Of a DNA stretch of 64,000 nucleotides, positions 30,782 to 42,965 are shown in pieces (within the stretch, counting starts at the first letter, position 1; each line of letters begins with the position of its first letter). The stretch is taken from assembly GCA_029948255.1 (NCBI GenBank), contig JALIZF010001824.1:744001-808000 (forward strand), read 5' to 3'. A program made the translations under genes and the position numbers. The notes below the pieces were generated by a model. That model was given only the letters and a program-made list of their open reading frames with translations, was not told where the DNA came from and ran no database searches. Source of the DNA: Telmatactis stephensoni (Eukaryota > Cnidaria > Anthozoa > Actiniaria > Isophelliidae).

Positions 30782-32730
30782 TTATTGCTTTTATTTATTG
30801 ATTTGTTTGTTTGTTTGTTCGTTTGTTTGTTTTTTTGGCAAATTTTTATCTTTTTTAGTTTTTATATCATTTTATATAGCTGTATGTAAATCTATAATAG
30901 TTTTAGATCCGAATTCTAGCGCTTGCTCATTAGTTAGTTTAGAATATTAAAATTGATGTTTATAAATACTCTAGAGCGTTATACATTTCCTGATGATGGA
31001 CAGAAGGTCTGAAAACTTGGAATAAACAGTAAAACTAACGTGGAAGAAACACAATTATCTGTCTAAATATGATTCTCACGTACACAGAAATTCTAGTGGT
31101 ATTGTTTTTACGTTATGATCTTATGTATATGCATACAGCTAAACCTCCCATAAGCGGGATACCCTCCGGACTTGGGACCAGAATTGGTGTCTGATGACGA
31201 GAGGTGTCCGCTTATGGGAGTTGGGGGCTACGTTAAGCAAGGTTTTGAGAGTCAATTAACGACTACGTTACCAATCAAGGCAGTACTCAGCGCTAACAAC
31301 TGTTTAAAGTGCCTGCTTTTTCTAATCACTCATTTTAAATAAGATTATCATATACTGAAGAGTTTTTGATTTTCTTCGCAGGAGTGTTTAATTACAAAAA
31401 AGACTTTGACCGAAATGGGATCATCTACAATTTGGGACCAAAACATTTTCAAGTGATGCGGTCATCCAGTGACCAGGGGCAACCAGAGGACATTCTAGAC
31501 ACGAGAAGAGGTTCTTTAAGGTAGTTCCGGACCCTTGCTACTGCGCATCCCCCGCGCGCATCCGAGCGCGCGCACTTTTATTAAGAATATTGGTTTTAAC
31601 GTGGGAAGTCTGGGCACTAGTAAGAGAGCGATTGAAAACGTAGAAACTCAAACTTTAGTAGAGAAAAATTATATTTTGTCATCCAAATATCGGAACAACT
31701 TTAATCAAGAAATCTTGTACACTATGTCATGTAATGTAGGTATTTAACTTGAAACTTTTAAATTTAGTTAATCTTATCCATCGAAAAAGCCGGCGAGAAA
31801 ATCGCTAAAATGGGTGATATTTGGTGTTCGTTTTCGGTGTGTTTTCTCTTTTGTGCTTTTCTAACTCTTGAAATAATACGGTGACCCCCTGTTTTTTTCT
31901 TTTAATTCAAGAGAGTACTTATCATTTTTTTGATTTAAAAAATAAAAATACTACTTCATTGATTGGATTGTCGTAAATTTTCCACATTGTTACAGTCCGT
32001 ACACGATTTCGGAGCGCGTAATTGGGTAGGAATTTGATTCTAGAATGCCCTCTTAATCATGTTTGCAACTCATCAAACAATACATATACGATTATAACTG
32101 CTAGATAAACCTCACATCTCTCTTTTGAGACGGTCAAGGCGTTTCTCGGAAAAATTTTGTTCGCATTCTTCAGACCATATGGATTACGTACATTTTGCAA
32201 AAAATCGCGGAAAATCATTGAAAATACCACCTTTTACGACATCGTATAGCTCAGAAACCAATACGGTGACCCCCTCTTAGTTCTCGGTTTTTGAATTGCC
32301 AAACACTCATCTTTAAATGGCAGGATTTTAAAGGAAATTCATTGATGAAATCTGAGGCTCCGGAACTACCTTAAGTTGTACATGTGATTATGAAAATTCT
32401 TGGTGGCGCGTGGACTTTGGTGAAGACTACGTCCTTTTTGCTACACACTACACATTACGTCATGGCCGTGATAATGGAATGTCAGTCATAAGAAACTGGA
32501 ACCTAGAAGGATCACGTGATGGCCGAAATTGGAGAGTCCTCCGAAAACACGAGAATGATAGAGGATTAAAAGGGGTGTTTCCTTTCTATACAGGTACTTG
32601 GACAATTGAAGGTAATATTGAGGCAATGAGATACTTTAGAATTCATCAAACTGGGAAAAACTCGTCTGGGAGACACGCGTTGTGCTTATCTGGTTTTGAG
32701 ATTTATGGTGTTTTACTAAACATGCGATAG
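30356..32730 (+). CDS. Gene D: discoidin-type exon plus HECTD1-like galactose-binding domain, exon split by a MITE
   Basis: Exon 30356-30696 (phase 1 in, 0 out) encodes a discoidin (F5/8C) N-terminal portion: [39 protein letters not shown] and TEYKLKF. A later exon (from 31382, or 31363 if phase is to match) encodes DFDRNGIIYNLG and, beyond the element at 31520-32370, WWRVDFG, THYTLRHG, RNWNLEGSRDGRNW and RIHQTG, ending at TAG 32728-32730. This second set matches the galactose-binding-like domain in HECTD1 and related proteins. The 31382 acceptor does not fit the preceding phase, so either 31363 is used, an exon was missed, or the model is wrong. Unspliced, the MITE puts a TAG stop three bases after the junction. 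Secretion is likely by analogy but no signal exon was found. Confidence 0.65.
30743..30832. repeat. (TTGA)n and (TTTG)n microsatellites
   Basis: Intron of gene D: about nine TTGA units to 30780, then TTTGTTTG-type repeats to about 30832. Confidence 0.9.
31141..31222. repeat. Short palindrome in the gene D intron
   Basis: CCTCCCATAAGCGGGATACC is complemented by GGTGTCCGCTTATGGGAG, giving a hairpin of about 75 bp. It may be a remnant of a palindromic MITE. Confidence 0.6.
31520..32370. mobile_element. TTAA-flanked MITE inserted in a coding exon, with splice-compatible ends
   Basis: TTAA at 31516-31519 and 32371-32374 flanks an 851-bp element starting GGTAGTTCCGGACCC and ending with the complement. 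It is the same family as 17654-18912. At the left junction the sequence reads TTTAAG|GTAGTT, a good donor. At the right the second TTAA plus the next exon base G makes TTAAG, an acceptor. Removing 31521-32375 as an intron gives the same coding sequence as the pre-insertion allele. Confidence 0.88.
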
Positions 32731-34344
32731 CGATAATGGCAATCAGTAGAGGACAGTAACACAGTACTCCAAACGCGCTCAAGAAACATTGTTGACTCAG
32801 TGAGCGGTAGTATGATGTCAAGCAATCCACCAGAAAACCCTGGAGATGATTACATTAGACAGAGAAGAGCAGATATGACTTCTAAAGCAGATTTCATATA
32901 AGTGTGAAACGGACCGCACCGTGCCGTGACTGTGTCCGTCAGTGTAGTGATGTCTATAAAACATTTGAAATTTGTGCCATAACCGTGTCGTGGCCGTGCG
33001 TTATCGTTTTCACAGTCATACCAAATCTACTCTATTGTACGATGCTTGACATTTCCGTCCGCACGTATGCTATTACGTTTGTACGTAAGCGAATATTTTT
33101 GTGGTTAAATCGCTCATCGTAAACGCATATTTTCGTTAGTTCACAAAATCTGACGGCGTAGAGATACGTAGGAAAATGTGCCCTCCCTTGTACCCTTCAA
33201 CTCCCCCCCCCCCCCACTCCCCCTAAGACCCACTCGCTTTATTTTTAAACAGTGTGGTTTGCTGGTCACGTGCTCCATCTCACGTAATCTTTACGTATCT
33301 TTACTGGTTCGGTAGAATTATTATCAAATTTATAGGTAAGTCTTGTTCAATTTGTTATTCTAGCTCACTTGCACCAAGTTATTAAAAAACAAACTGAATT
33401 AAATGACCTTTTTCATTAATATTGTAAATAAAGTGTGATGTCACAGTAGAATTTGTGATCAGTATTTGAATCAAATTTTGACAGTTTTGAAAAATACCGA
33501 AATGAATAACAAATATATAATTTTTATTTTATGACATTGCTAAATTAATTCTGACATAACATCTAACTTTTATGTCATTTGCATTTGAATATTTTGTCGA
33601 TAAAGTTGAGCGATACATTCCCCTGTCCCGCCGCTTACGTCGGTTTGCCTAAAGGCCGGCACCTACTAGGCGTCAGGTCGCTGCGACACGACGCGGGGGC
33701 ACGTCGCGGCGACAATTCCCCTCGTGTGTACTGTGGAATTTCTGTGAAAATCTTGTCACCGCGACAGAATTTTTTCGCTGCAACACGTCGCACGAATTCA
33801 AACTGGTTTAATTCGTGCGTACGATTGCAGCGACAAAATTAGTAAAAGTGGCCTCGTCGCAGCACAGTGCACACGAAGCGACGTGTCGCCGCGTCGTGTC
33901 GCAGCGACCTGACGCCTAGTGTGTGTCGGCCTTAAGACTATGTCATTTTGGAATTTATAGGACTGAATACAATGAAATTTATGATGCTTAGGGTAATTAT
34001 AAGACTGGGTGAATATTATTGAATTCATTACAGGACATATGGTCAAAATCGAAAGTCGGTGAAAGCAATGTGAAATAACACAAAATAGTAATACTGAACA
34101 AAACTGATTATCAATTAATTCTAATAAACTGTTTTTCTATCTTTTATCACGAAGCTTTTTTGATTCTTTTACACCAAAACAAAAACTTCAAACGAGAAAC
34201 AGCAACTTCCTCTCACTCCATGCGACCACTGATTTCCTACAAAATATATCACTGCGCAGAACTGAAACTGCGTCACCTATTGTTTTTTCGGTGTGACAGT
34301 AGCGGCCTAAAAATAAACTGACAATTATCATAAAGGCAATTATG
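32731..34344. other. Intergenic region between genes D and B
   Basis: No exon supported. It holds a C-homopolymer at about 33202-33214 and the palindromic element at 33652-33933. Confidence 0.6.
33652..33933. mobile_element. GC-rich palindromic MITE
   Basis: Ends AAGGCCGGCACC and its near complement; CTAGGCGTCAGGTCGCTGCG on the left is mirrored on the right. The body is rich in CGACG motifs and non-coding. Clear target duplication was not seen. Confidence 0.75.
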
Positions 34345-34605
34345 GATTCTTGGTATTGTAAGAAAAAGACGGAAGTCGGAAGTAAATTAAACTTTTACAA
34401 GAATTGATTTTGACCTCTATGAAATGATTTCAGAAAATCGAAAGAGTCATTTGATCTGTAAGCGACATGTTTTTAGCACATAATTCTCAGTACCAATGAA
34501 CTTAAAGTTTGCGTTAGTTTGTGGTCGACTTTGTCAGCTCTCTAAGAATTGTGCTGTTTCGTTTGTAAGATTACAAACGTGACACCACTTTCACATAATA
34601 CCAGG
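34345..34605 (+). promoter_or_regulatory. Conserved 5' flank of gene B
   Basis: About 260 bp directly upstream of the start codon is nearly identical to 55085-55342 upstream of gene C. The adjacent outer sequence differs completely. It includes the perfect inverted repeat GTTTGTAA-GA-TTACAAAC (34561-34578). It probably contains the 5' UTR and core promoter; no TATA box could be assigned with confidence. Confidence 0.55.
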
Positions 34606-34681
34606 ATGGAATCGAGTTCTTTAGTGTTCAAAATTTGTCTTCTTCTTGTAATAAGGATTGCAAGTGGAGTTACTACCTCAG
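34606..34681 (+). CDS. Gene B signal-peptide exon
   Basis: ATG at 34606 within CCAGGATGG. The product [20 protein letters not shown] has a hydrophobic core and a small residue before the likely cleavage site near ASG. The exon ends in phase 1 (TCAG before GTATGT). The C copy (55343-55418) differs by few bases. This start is chosen because the next exon joins in frame to give [12 protein letters not shown]. Confidence 0.85.
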
Positions 34682-37600
34682 GTATGTTTTTGTGTCATTA
34701 GTTTGTTGCATAGCTTTTAGCTGTTGTTTTTGTGAACAGAATTGTTATTTAAATGTGAGTTTTTTATCGATTCCCCGTGTGATAATAGTCGTGCTGAAGG
34801 TACAACTTTGTTATTCGAGCGGATTTCTGAAAATATCCTTATCAATAATCTGATATTGAGGTGAGCAGAGCGCAGGGTATTCTAAATATAATACACTAAC
34901 TTTTTTTTGATTACTGAAAGTTCTCCATTATAAAAGTGTTGTACAACAATAACAATGATAATAACTTTATTATCCTCAAATTTCAGAATTTACACTGAAG
35001 CTGTGCAAAATATATTAATAATAATAATCATCATCATCATAAAAGAATGTAAATATATACAATAGCTCTAATAAAACCAAGAATATAAATATACAAGTAT
35101 ACTAATAATATAGCCATTATCTAGATTGATATCTAATTAAATGTGTAAATCAAATCAACTCTGGACATTTATGTACCTCTGATTGAGACTTGATTATCTT
35201 CAGTTGCTCGTACTAGTAATCTTTTATTAGGATTCTTTCTTCACGTATTGGCGGATTTTTAAAAGTACTGTTAGTTAATATGTCATTGTCACTCGACATT
35301 AGGACGAATTCGGCGGAAAGTCGTAAACGTTGGTAGCAAAGTGATCCATAGGAAAAACAAAGTGTTCGAATGTTAGTTGTTATAATGATAAGCGTAGGTT
35401 GGTCTGACATGTATAAATTATATGACGTTATGATTCAATCAGTTTGCAGCAACAACCATGCTATTGGTGTCAGCAACAGGTCCATCATACCAGACAGCAG
35501 TATGACTGCATCGTCATTTTATAGCTACGGGTATGGTTATAAACCATCAAATGCAAGACTGAATGGCAAGTATAATGGATGGGGACCAAGTACAGATAAC
35601 GACGCACGTGACTACCTACAGATTGACCTTGGTACTGCGCATGACATATGTGGAGTGGAAACACAAGGAGGATGTTATGCTTATAATTGTTATTACAAAG
35701 TTTATTACTGGGTTACACAGTACAAATTAGAGTTTTCAACAGATGATAAAAGCTGGAAGATTTTTTCAGAGCGAAATGATACCAAGGTAAAAACGTATGA
35801 TTGTGTGATAAGAGATATAATAGAAACGAAACAAGACCTTTTAGGGAAATTATAATGGTTTGGTTCTGTCAGATAGACCTGTGATGAGACATCACCAGTT
35901 GGATTACAAGCATCTCTTATGAATGCATGTTTTCTATAGTTATTCACAGGAAATTCAGATCACAACACAGTGAAGAAGAATATCCTATCAAAACCAGTAA
36001 AGGCAAGATACATCAGGTTTATACCTACAAAATATAACCGGAAGAAAATGATGCGAGTTGAGGTTTACGCCCTTTCTAAAGGTGTGATATTTTATATTTA
36101 TTATTTGCACTAAAGTTAATTGGATTATGCACATTATGTGCGGCACTTTTTGAAAGCTTCCTGGAGCATTTTACCCGAAATGGAATGACATTTTGTAACA
36201 TCCCTAGATGATAAAAAAGAAAATGGTCTTCCCATCAAAACCCTGTTTAATGAACATCTAACACGCTACAGGTACACCTATCAGTTCAAGAAAGTTTTGC
36301 AGTTTTTTATGGTAATTGAGTAAATCACAATTATTCAAGGTTGTTCCAAAGACAATTAGCGCTAATCCAGGATTATATATTAAGAAAACCATCGATTTTA
36401 ACCCAGGATTAACACTAATCACTCTTCGAACAACCCCTCAGTTCTATTCCAGTGCTCGAGAATCCTTCAGTCTTTACGCTTTGCTTCTGATCGAATACTT
36501 TTAAATATGCTTTGAAGGGATTACTAAAACATAGATGCATACCGTGGATGTATTTGATACTGTGCCTCCAAACACAGAAACGCGATATCGTTGTGCGTAT
36601 ATAGATAGAATTGGTTTTGTAAATAGGCGCCCTAGCCTTGCCATGTCAATATTATCAAGACTTTTTTAACATACTGAATCCTCGAAAAATAGTGTACTGT
36701 CTATATAGCTAACTAACTAGCTGTTTTTATACACATTCTATTGAAATAGTTCATATTTTCCTTTTTTGTAGCACCGACAACTGGGTCGACACCAATGACA
36801 ACCAAAACAGGTATGCGCTGCATTGGTTTGCTTTCAGCACTTTGACCTTTACAAATATTTCACGATATATTTTCAAGTAATGGTCTGAGTAAGAACGGGG
36901 CAAGCAAACGGCAACGGAATGCAGAAAGGTGTTAATTGTCTATTGTTTAGACCGATCATCCCATTGGTTAAAACATGAACTGAAATCGGCCATAACTTCA
37001 AAAGTTAGCTCATAGCATGGTATTTTATTTATTTTTATTTATTAAAGCTTTCCTGAGATTCAAAATAGCAAAATTTCTATGTGGGGAATATAGCAAATCG
37101 AAAGCGTCTATTGGCTATTGTTTTGAGCGTCTATGATTGGACGAAATCTTATAGTCAAGAGACCATAATACTAAGAGAGCGAAACTCAGTATTGATGTTT
37201 GTGCGATGTTCGTGGCGAGTAAGGCTATTTTTAGTAACTTCGCCATCGCGCGCGCAAGCCTCTCAAACAATAGAATTTGTTTTTTTTTGACGTGCGCGCG
37301 GACGAGACGGTTTACTTTCAGCATTTGAATTTTATTGTTTATCAAGAGCCTTGCGCGCGCGATGGCGAAGTTACAAAAAATAGCCTTAATCGCCACGAAC
37401 ATCGCACAGACATCAATACCGAGTTTCGCTCTCTTAGTATTATGGTCTCTTGTTATAGTACAAAAGAAACTTTGTTTCAAAACAGGGTTTTTGAGCATTT
37501 TATTTCAAAATATGTTATTCATTGATTGATATATTATCAGTCTGAATACTAATACATTTCTATGTGGCGAAGTTCAAATTGTCGCAGAACAATAGATATA

Positions 37601-40600
37601 GTTGCCCCGTTTTTATGTACATTGTTGCTTTAAACGTTTAAGCTAAACGTTTTCACAACCAAATCCCTCGTAAGCGACCACCTCGGGAATTCGAAACTGA
37701 AAGTGGTCGTGCGCAAGTAGAACTAGTTGAGTACGAGAATGGGCGCTGGAAAGTGATCACGTGTTAAAACAATAGAGGATAGTCGTTTACCCAGCAGTGC
37801 TATCAGCGCAACTCTCAGTAAATGTTTAAACGGAAAAATGTTAATCCAGGTTTAATCCGCTAATCAAGATTTAAAGTGAAGTTAATCATGCGTGCCTGGA
37901 TATATTAGCTCTAATGTGGCGGGCTTCAAGAAATTCAAGACATGTACATGTACAGATAACCATTTTAGGCAAAGTGCGTCGATTGAGACAAATTACGAAT
38001 TTAAAGTACATCTTTTCACTAAATAGTTGTATACTTAATTGAGCGATTCGTTTACCAGATCTTGAACACAGAGAAAAAGAGCAGTTGATACTTCAAAAAA
38101 CTGGCCGCTGTCACTTACGAGCGCGGTCGCCTACGAGAGCACCTCCTAACTACAGAGTTGAGTAACATACGGGGTTTTTCAATCAGTTGTGGTTGCACTA
38201 GAACTGGTTACTCACAGTGATCACAAAGAAAGAATTTCGACAGCATACACATGTTTATTATATATTTTTTTGTCTACTGCTATATGTTTTAATTTTTTCC
38301 TGTATCTTAGGCTCAAAAATAAGTTCAATTGCAACATTAGCGACGTCAGCACCAATGACACCAACGACGACAGTGGCAGAAAGTAAGTTTTTACGATGCA
38401 TACCTCAAAGGAAGTCGATTTACTATACGGTACTTATTTGTCAACCCTTTGTTTCCTCAGATATCAGACCAGTGATAATTAAAGCTACGTCGCCCTCGTC
38501 TCAAAGCATTCAGATAACATGGAAGGTATGATAATCAGCAACATATTGGTCAATGAGCCTATATTCGTTAGGCTGTCAGGACACAATGTACAATATATAA
38601 TGAATATCTTTGACAATCGATTTTCATCTATGGCTATTACGTATACAGAAACAAAACCTAGAATCAATTGCAAAAAACCTTTCTGCACGCATGGCATTTT
38701 AGGGTTTTCAAATCTTCTATGGTTTGCTTTATCTGAAATGTATTCTTACCAACTACAGTGGCGCAAATTCTTCTCATCTTTTCTTTTGCAACTATTTTTA
38801 GTTACAACCACAGCAACCAGTAGTAAGTGGTTCTATCAGTTATACGATAACGTACACGCCACAAGGTGGAAGACAGCAGACCCAATCCGTTGGCAGTGTT
38901 ACAACATACACACTAACCAATCTACAAAGGTACACAAACTACAACATCACAGTAACAGTCATCAAAGATGGGAAGACTGGTTTAACGAGTACAGCCAAGA
39001 TCGTACAGACGCTAGAGGATGGTATGATGATTTCCATAAAAATAATTTCCATTAAATGAATTTCCATTAAATTAAACAGCATCCACACACGAACCAACCA
39101 AGTAGGTGTAGCTCATGCCGGTTTCCTAATTCTACCGCGACTAAAAATCATACACAGGGTACTGTAGATGATGAAACTAAAGGTTAACAGAAAGAAACTG
39201 TTCAAACGTAACAATAACGGATAATTTTTAGTTTTTTATCGACGTTTTGGTTGAACGTCTCTCACCGGCTCTAGGTTTCTCCGCTGGCGGTGAACCTCTA
39301 GTGAGTAGCTTGACGATGGTTGTGAAGGACGCTGAAACCGGTCCATTCCGTTTATTTTAGCTCCGCCATGTGCTGCAACGTTGACGCCTGCATCGGCAGC
39401 TTCAACTTCACATATTTTTGACTTTATACATCGAAGAAACTAACCAATACATCAAGTGTTAAATATACAAAGATTGCTTTTACTAAGTATTTAACACCGG
39501 CAGTTATGCTAATTTATGCGTTTGTTTTTCAAAGCACCAGAATGCAAACCAACATTGCTATCTGTCCAAGCCATCTCGTCCACAAGTATAAAGGTTACAT
39601 GGAGATTTTCAGCCTTTAAGGTGAGAGGCTGTAAACTGAACGGCATTTTGAGGGGATACAAGGTATATTGGAAGTTGTATTGGAGTGAATATTGGGAAAG
39701 CAACCTGGATGTCACAAATAGTCGTGCTTCAACAATAGATATCATTGGCCTTCGAAAATTCACTTGGTACAAATTCCGAGTCTTGGCCTACACTGTTAAG
39801 GATGGACCACCAAGTAATGAACTGTATACAAGCACTAAAGAAGATGGTATGTATTATAGCCGTAAAGAATTATTTAGAGTGTGAATACCACACTAAAGCC
39901 ACTAGCATGATCTTCTAATCAATTTCGCCCCAGAATGCACTCCAACGTTGACGTATGTATCAGCAGCTTCATCGACCAGTGTCTATATTTATTTATTCAT
40001 CTAAAAAACTACTAAAAAATAAAAAGGCACCATTTTCTGATAAAATTAGGAATGAAATTATTCGCCACAGTATTGATTCTGTTACCTGTGTACATTAAAT
40101 TATTTAACCTATTATCGGGGAATTTTCCAGACACTTGGTGTGTAGGCTCTGGGTCCGTGGGCGTTTCGTTCATTCGATTTTCCTCTAAAATAGAAAATCG
40201 ATCGAAAATTATCATTGAATTCAATTTTAGTTTGATTCGAAAATCAAAAAATACCAATTTTTCTCATTTTCAATTTTTGTTTTTTATAGAAATTAAAAAT
40301 CAAATCACAAAATTCGATATTTTCGGAAAAACCTTCAAGTTTCATTGTCTCTAGAAATCGCAAAAAGTTCGCCTGACAAATGTGACTATGGAGGGGAGGG
40401 CCCGTAGTCGGCCGCTCATCTAGTCTACCTTGTAGGGGAGGGTAACTTTTTCTTTTGGTGAGGAAACCAACATGGCGAATGTCTAGCGATTATCAGTGAA
40501 CTCGAATCATGAACAATGAAATCCAAGTATTTTGAATTACAGAAAAACCTTCAGTTACACAACTCTCCAAAACTCTCTTTTTACGAAACATTTAAAGAAT

Positions 40601-40788
40601 ATTATGAAGAAGGGAAGTATCTTAACGTTATAAATAATTTTGAAGAAAGACAATGGCAACATTTTACTGCAAATCGAATAAGTAATGACAAATTAACAGA
40701 GCCGTTAACCTGTTTTAGCTCCGTCATGTGCTCCATCGTTGAGGTATGCATCAGCAGCTTCATCGACCTTCATCTTTCTTTCTTTCTT

Positions 40789-40884
<96 letters not shown>

Positions 40885-42262
40885 TCATTCTTTCTTTCTT
40901 TCATTCTTTCTTTCTTTCTTTCTTTCTTTCTTTTCTTTCTTTGAAAGAAATTACAATTTCCAGGCGTTAGAAATGGCAAAAAAGTTTCGATCAGTGTTAG
41001 CTGATAACTTGCTTCCAAACTGTTTTACCTGTTTTAGCTCCGTCATGTGCTCCATCGTTGACTTATGCATCAGCAGTTTCATCGACCAGTGTCCACGTTA
41101 CCTGGACACCACCTGATACCAAGTGTAGGAATGGAGTACTGAAAGGTTACAAGGTGGCTTACAAGTTGAATGATTATGATTGGAGACCTATGAAGTACCT
41201 TAATATCAAAGATGGCCATGCTACAACAACAACTGTGAGTGGTCTTGATAAATACACTGAGTACAGCTTCCAAGTCCTGGCCTACACTGTGAAAGACGGT
41301 CCACTGAGTAGAAAACTAGTGAGAAGAACCAAAGAAGATGGTGGGTTTGTAAATCTCTTGTATATTTTTATGCTGGGCCTATGGGCCCAGTATACTTGTT
41401 TTTGGCGAGTTAGGTATGATCGGAATTTCGGGTGGGTAGCTCCCTTGTCTGACAACAATGTGTTTGACGGACATGTGTCTAACAAGCCTATATTGCTTCA
41501 AAACAATGATGTTTCGGCCCGTTCAAAACCCTTTACGAGACTTGGAGCTCTAATTTGCAAAGACGAATGTAAACTGAAAATCAAATTTGTTTATTAATAC
41601 TACTAGTATCAGTGGGATCAGACATTTGTGACTCAATTGCAAATAAGTGGAACGCTTTAAGCAATGTAGCAATGCAACAAACCTTGACTGATAAAAAGCC
41701 TTTAGTTTAGGATATTAATAGTCTTGAGAAGTACTTGTTGAGATATAAATTATATCATAATTATAAATAGCGTGAAAGCTCATTTATCGAGTCGATTTCC
41801 ATGATTTGCTCTCGTATTTTGATTGGCTAATTTCACACAGATAATAAAAAGGGCGTGTATGATTGTTACAAGTTCTGTTCCCAGCCAATCAGAAATGGGT
41901 GTTCCCACAGTCAAATAAACGATAAGATAACTATCTTCGCGGGCTCAAGTCCTAAACAAAAATTTTTTCGGGGGAGGTGGGAGAGGGGGGCAATTGCCCC
42001 ACTGGCTCTCCCTCGCTACGCCACTGAAACCGGCATGTACATTGAAACATGCAGTAAAGATCAGAATTCTACACCACAACAAGTAACACCCTTTAGATTA
42101 CATCGACATTCTTCAGTCTCAACTGAAAATTATTAAACCCCACAATTTCTCTGTATATTTTAGTTGTCATATGCCCAGCAGACTTGACACGCTTTTCCCG
42201 TGTCAAGACTTGTTTATATTACCTATAAATTATTTCTTTCTTTCTTTCTCTCTTTCTTTCTC

Positions 42263-42349
<87 letters not shown>

Positions 42350-42365
42350 CTCTTTCTTTCTTTCT

Positions 42366-42449
<84 letters not shown>

Positions 42450-42932
42450 TTTCTTTGAAAGAAATTACAATTTCCAGGTGTTAGAAATGAGAAAAAATAA
42501 ATTTCAGTGTTAGCTGGTAACTTGCTTCCAAACTGTTTTACCTGTTTTAGCTCCGTCATGTGCTCCATCGTTGACTTATGCATCAGCAGCTTCATCGACC
42601 AGTGTCCACGTTACCTGGACACCACCTGATACCAAGTGTAGAAATGGAGTACTAAAAGGTTACAAGGTGGCTTACAAGTTGAATGATTATGATTGGAGAC
42701 CTATGAAGTACTTTAATATCAACGATGGCCATGCTACAACAACAGTTGTGAGTGGTCTTGATAAATACACTGAGTACAGCTTCCAAGTCCTGGCCTACAC
42801 TGTGAAAGACGGTCCACTGAGTAGAAAACTAGTGAGAAGAACCAAGGAGGATGGTGGGTTTGTAAATCTCTTGTATATATTTTTTATAATCTATATATTA
42901 TTTATTTATTTATTTATCTATCTATTTATTTA

Positions 42933-42965
<33 letters not shown>

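Noticed and set aside
35940..36081. Use of the nearer CACAG acceptor (exon from 35950) for the second discoidin exon
   Set aside because: It gives the wrong phase and an early stop. CTATAG ten bases upstream gives the expected LFTGNSD in all three copies.
38519..39055. 178-residue open frame
   Set aside because: Overlaps the FN3-1 exons in the wrong frame and reads through both splice sites; the spliced frame gives a proper FN3 domain.
40770..42595. Frames of FFLS and KKER repeats on both strands
   Set aside because: They lie in TTTC microsatellites inside an intron.
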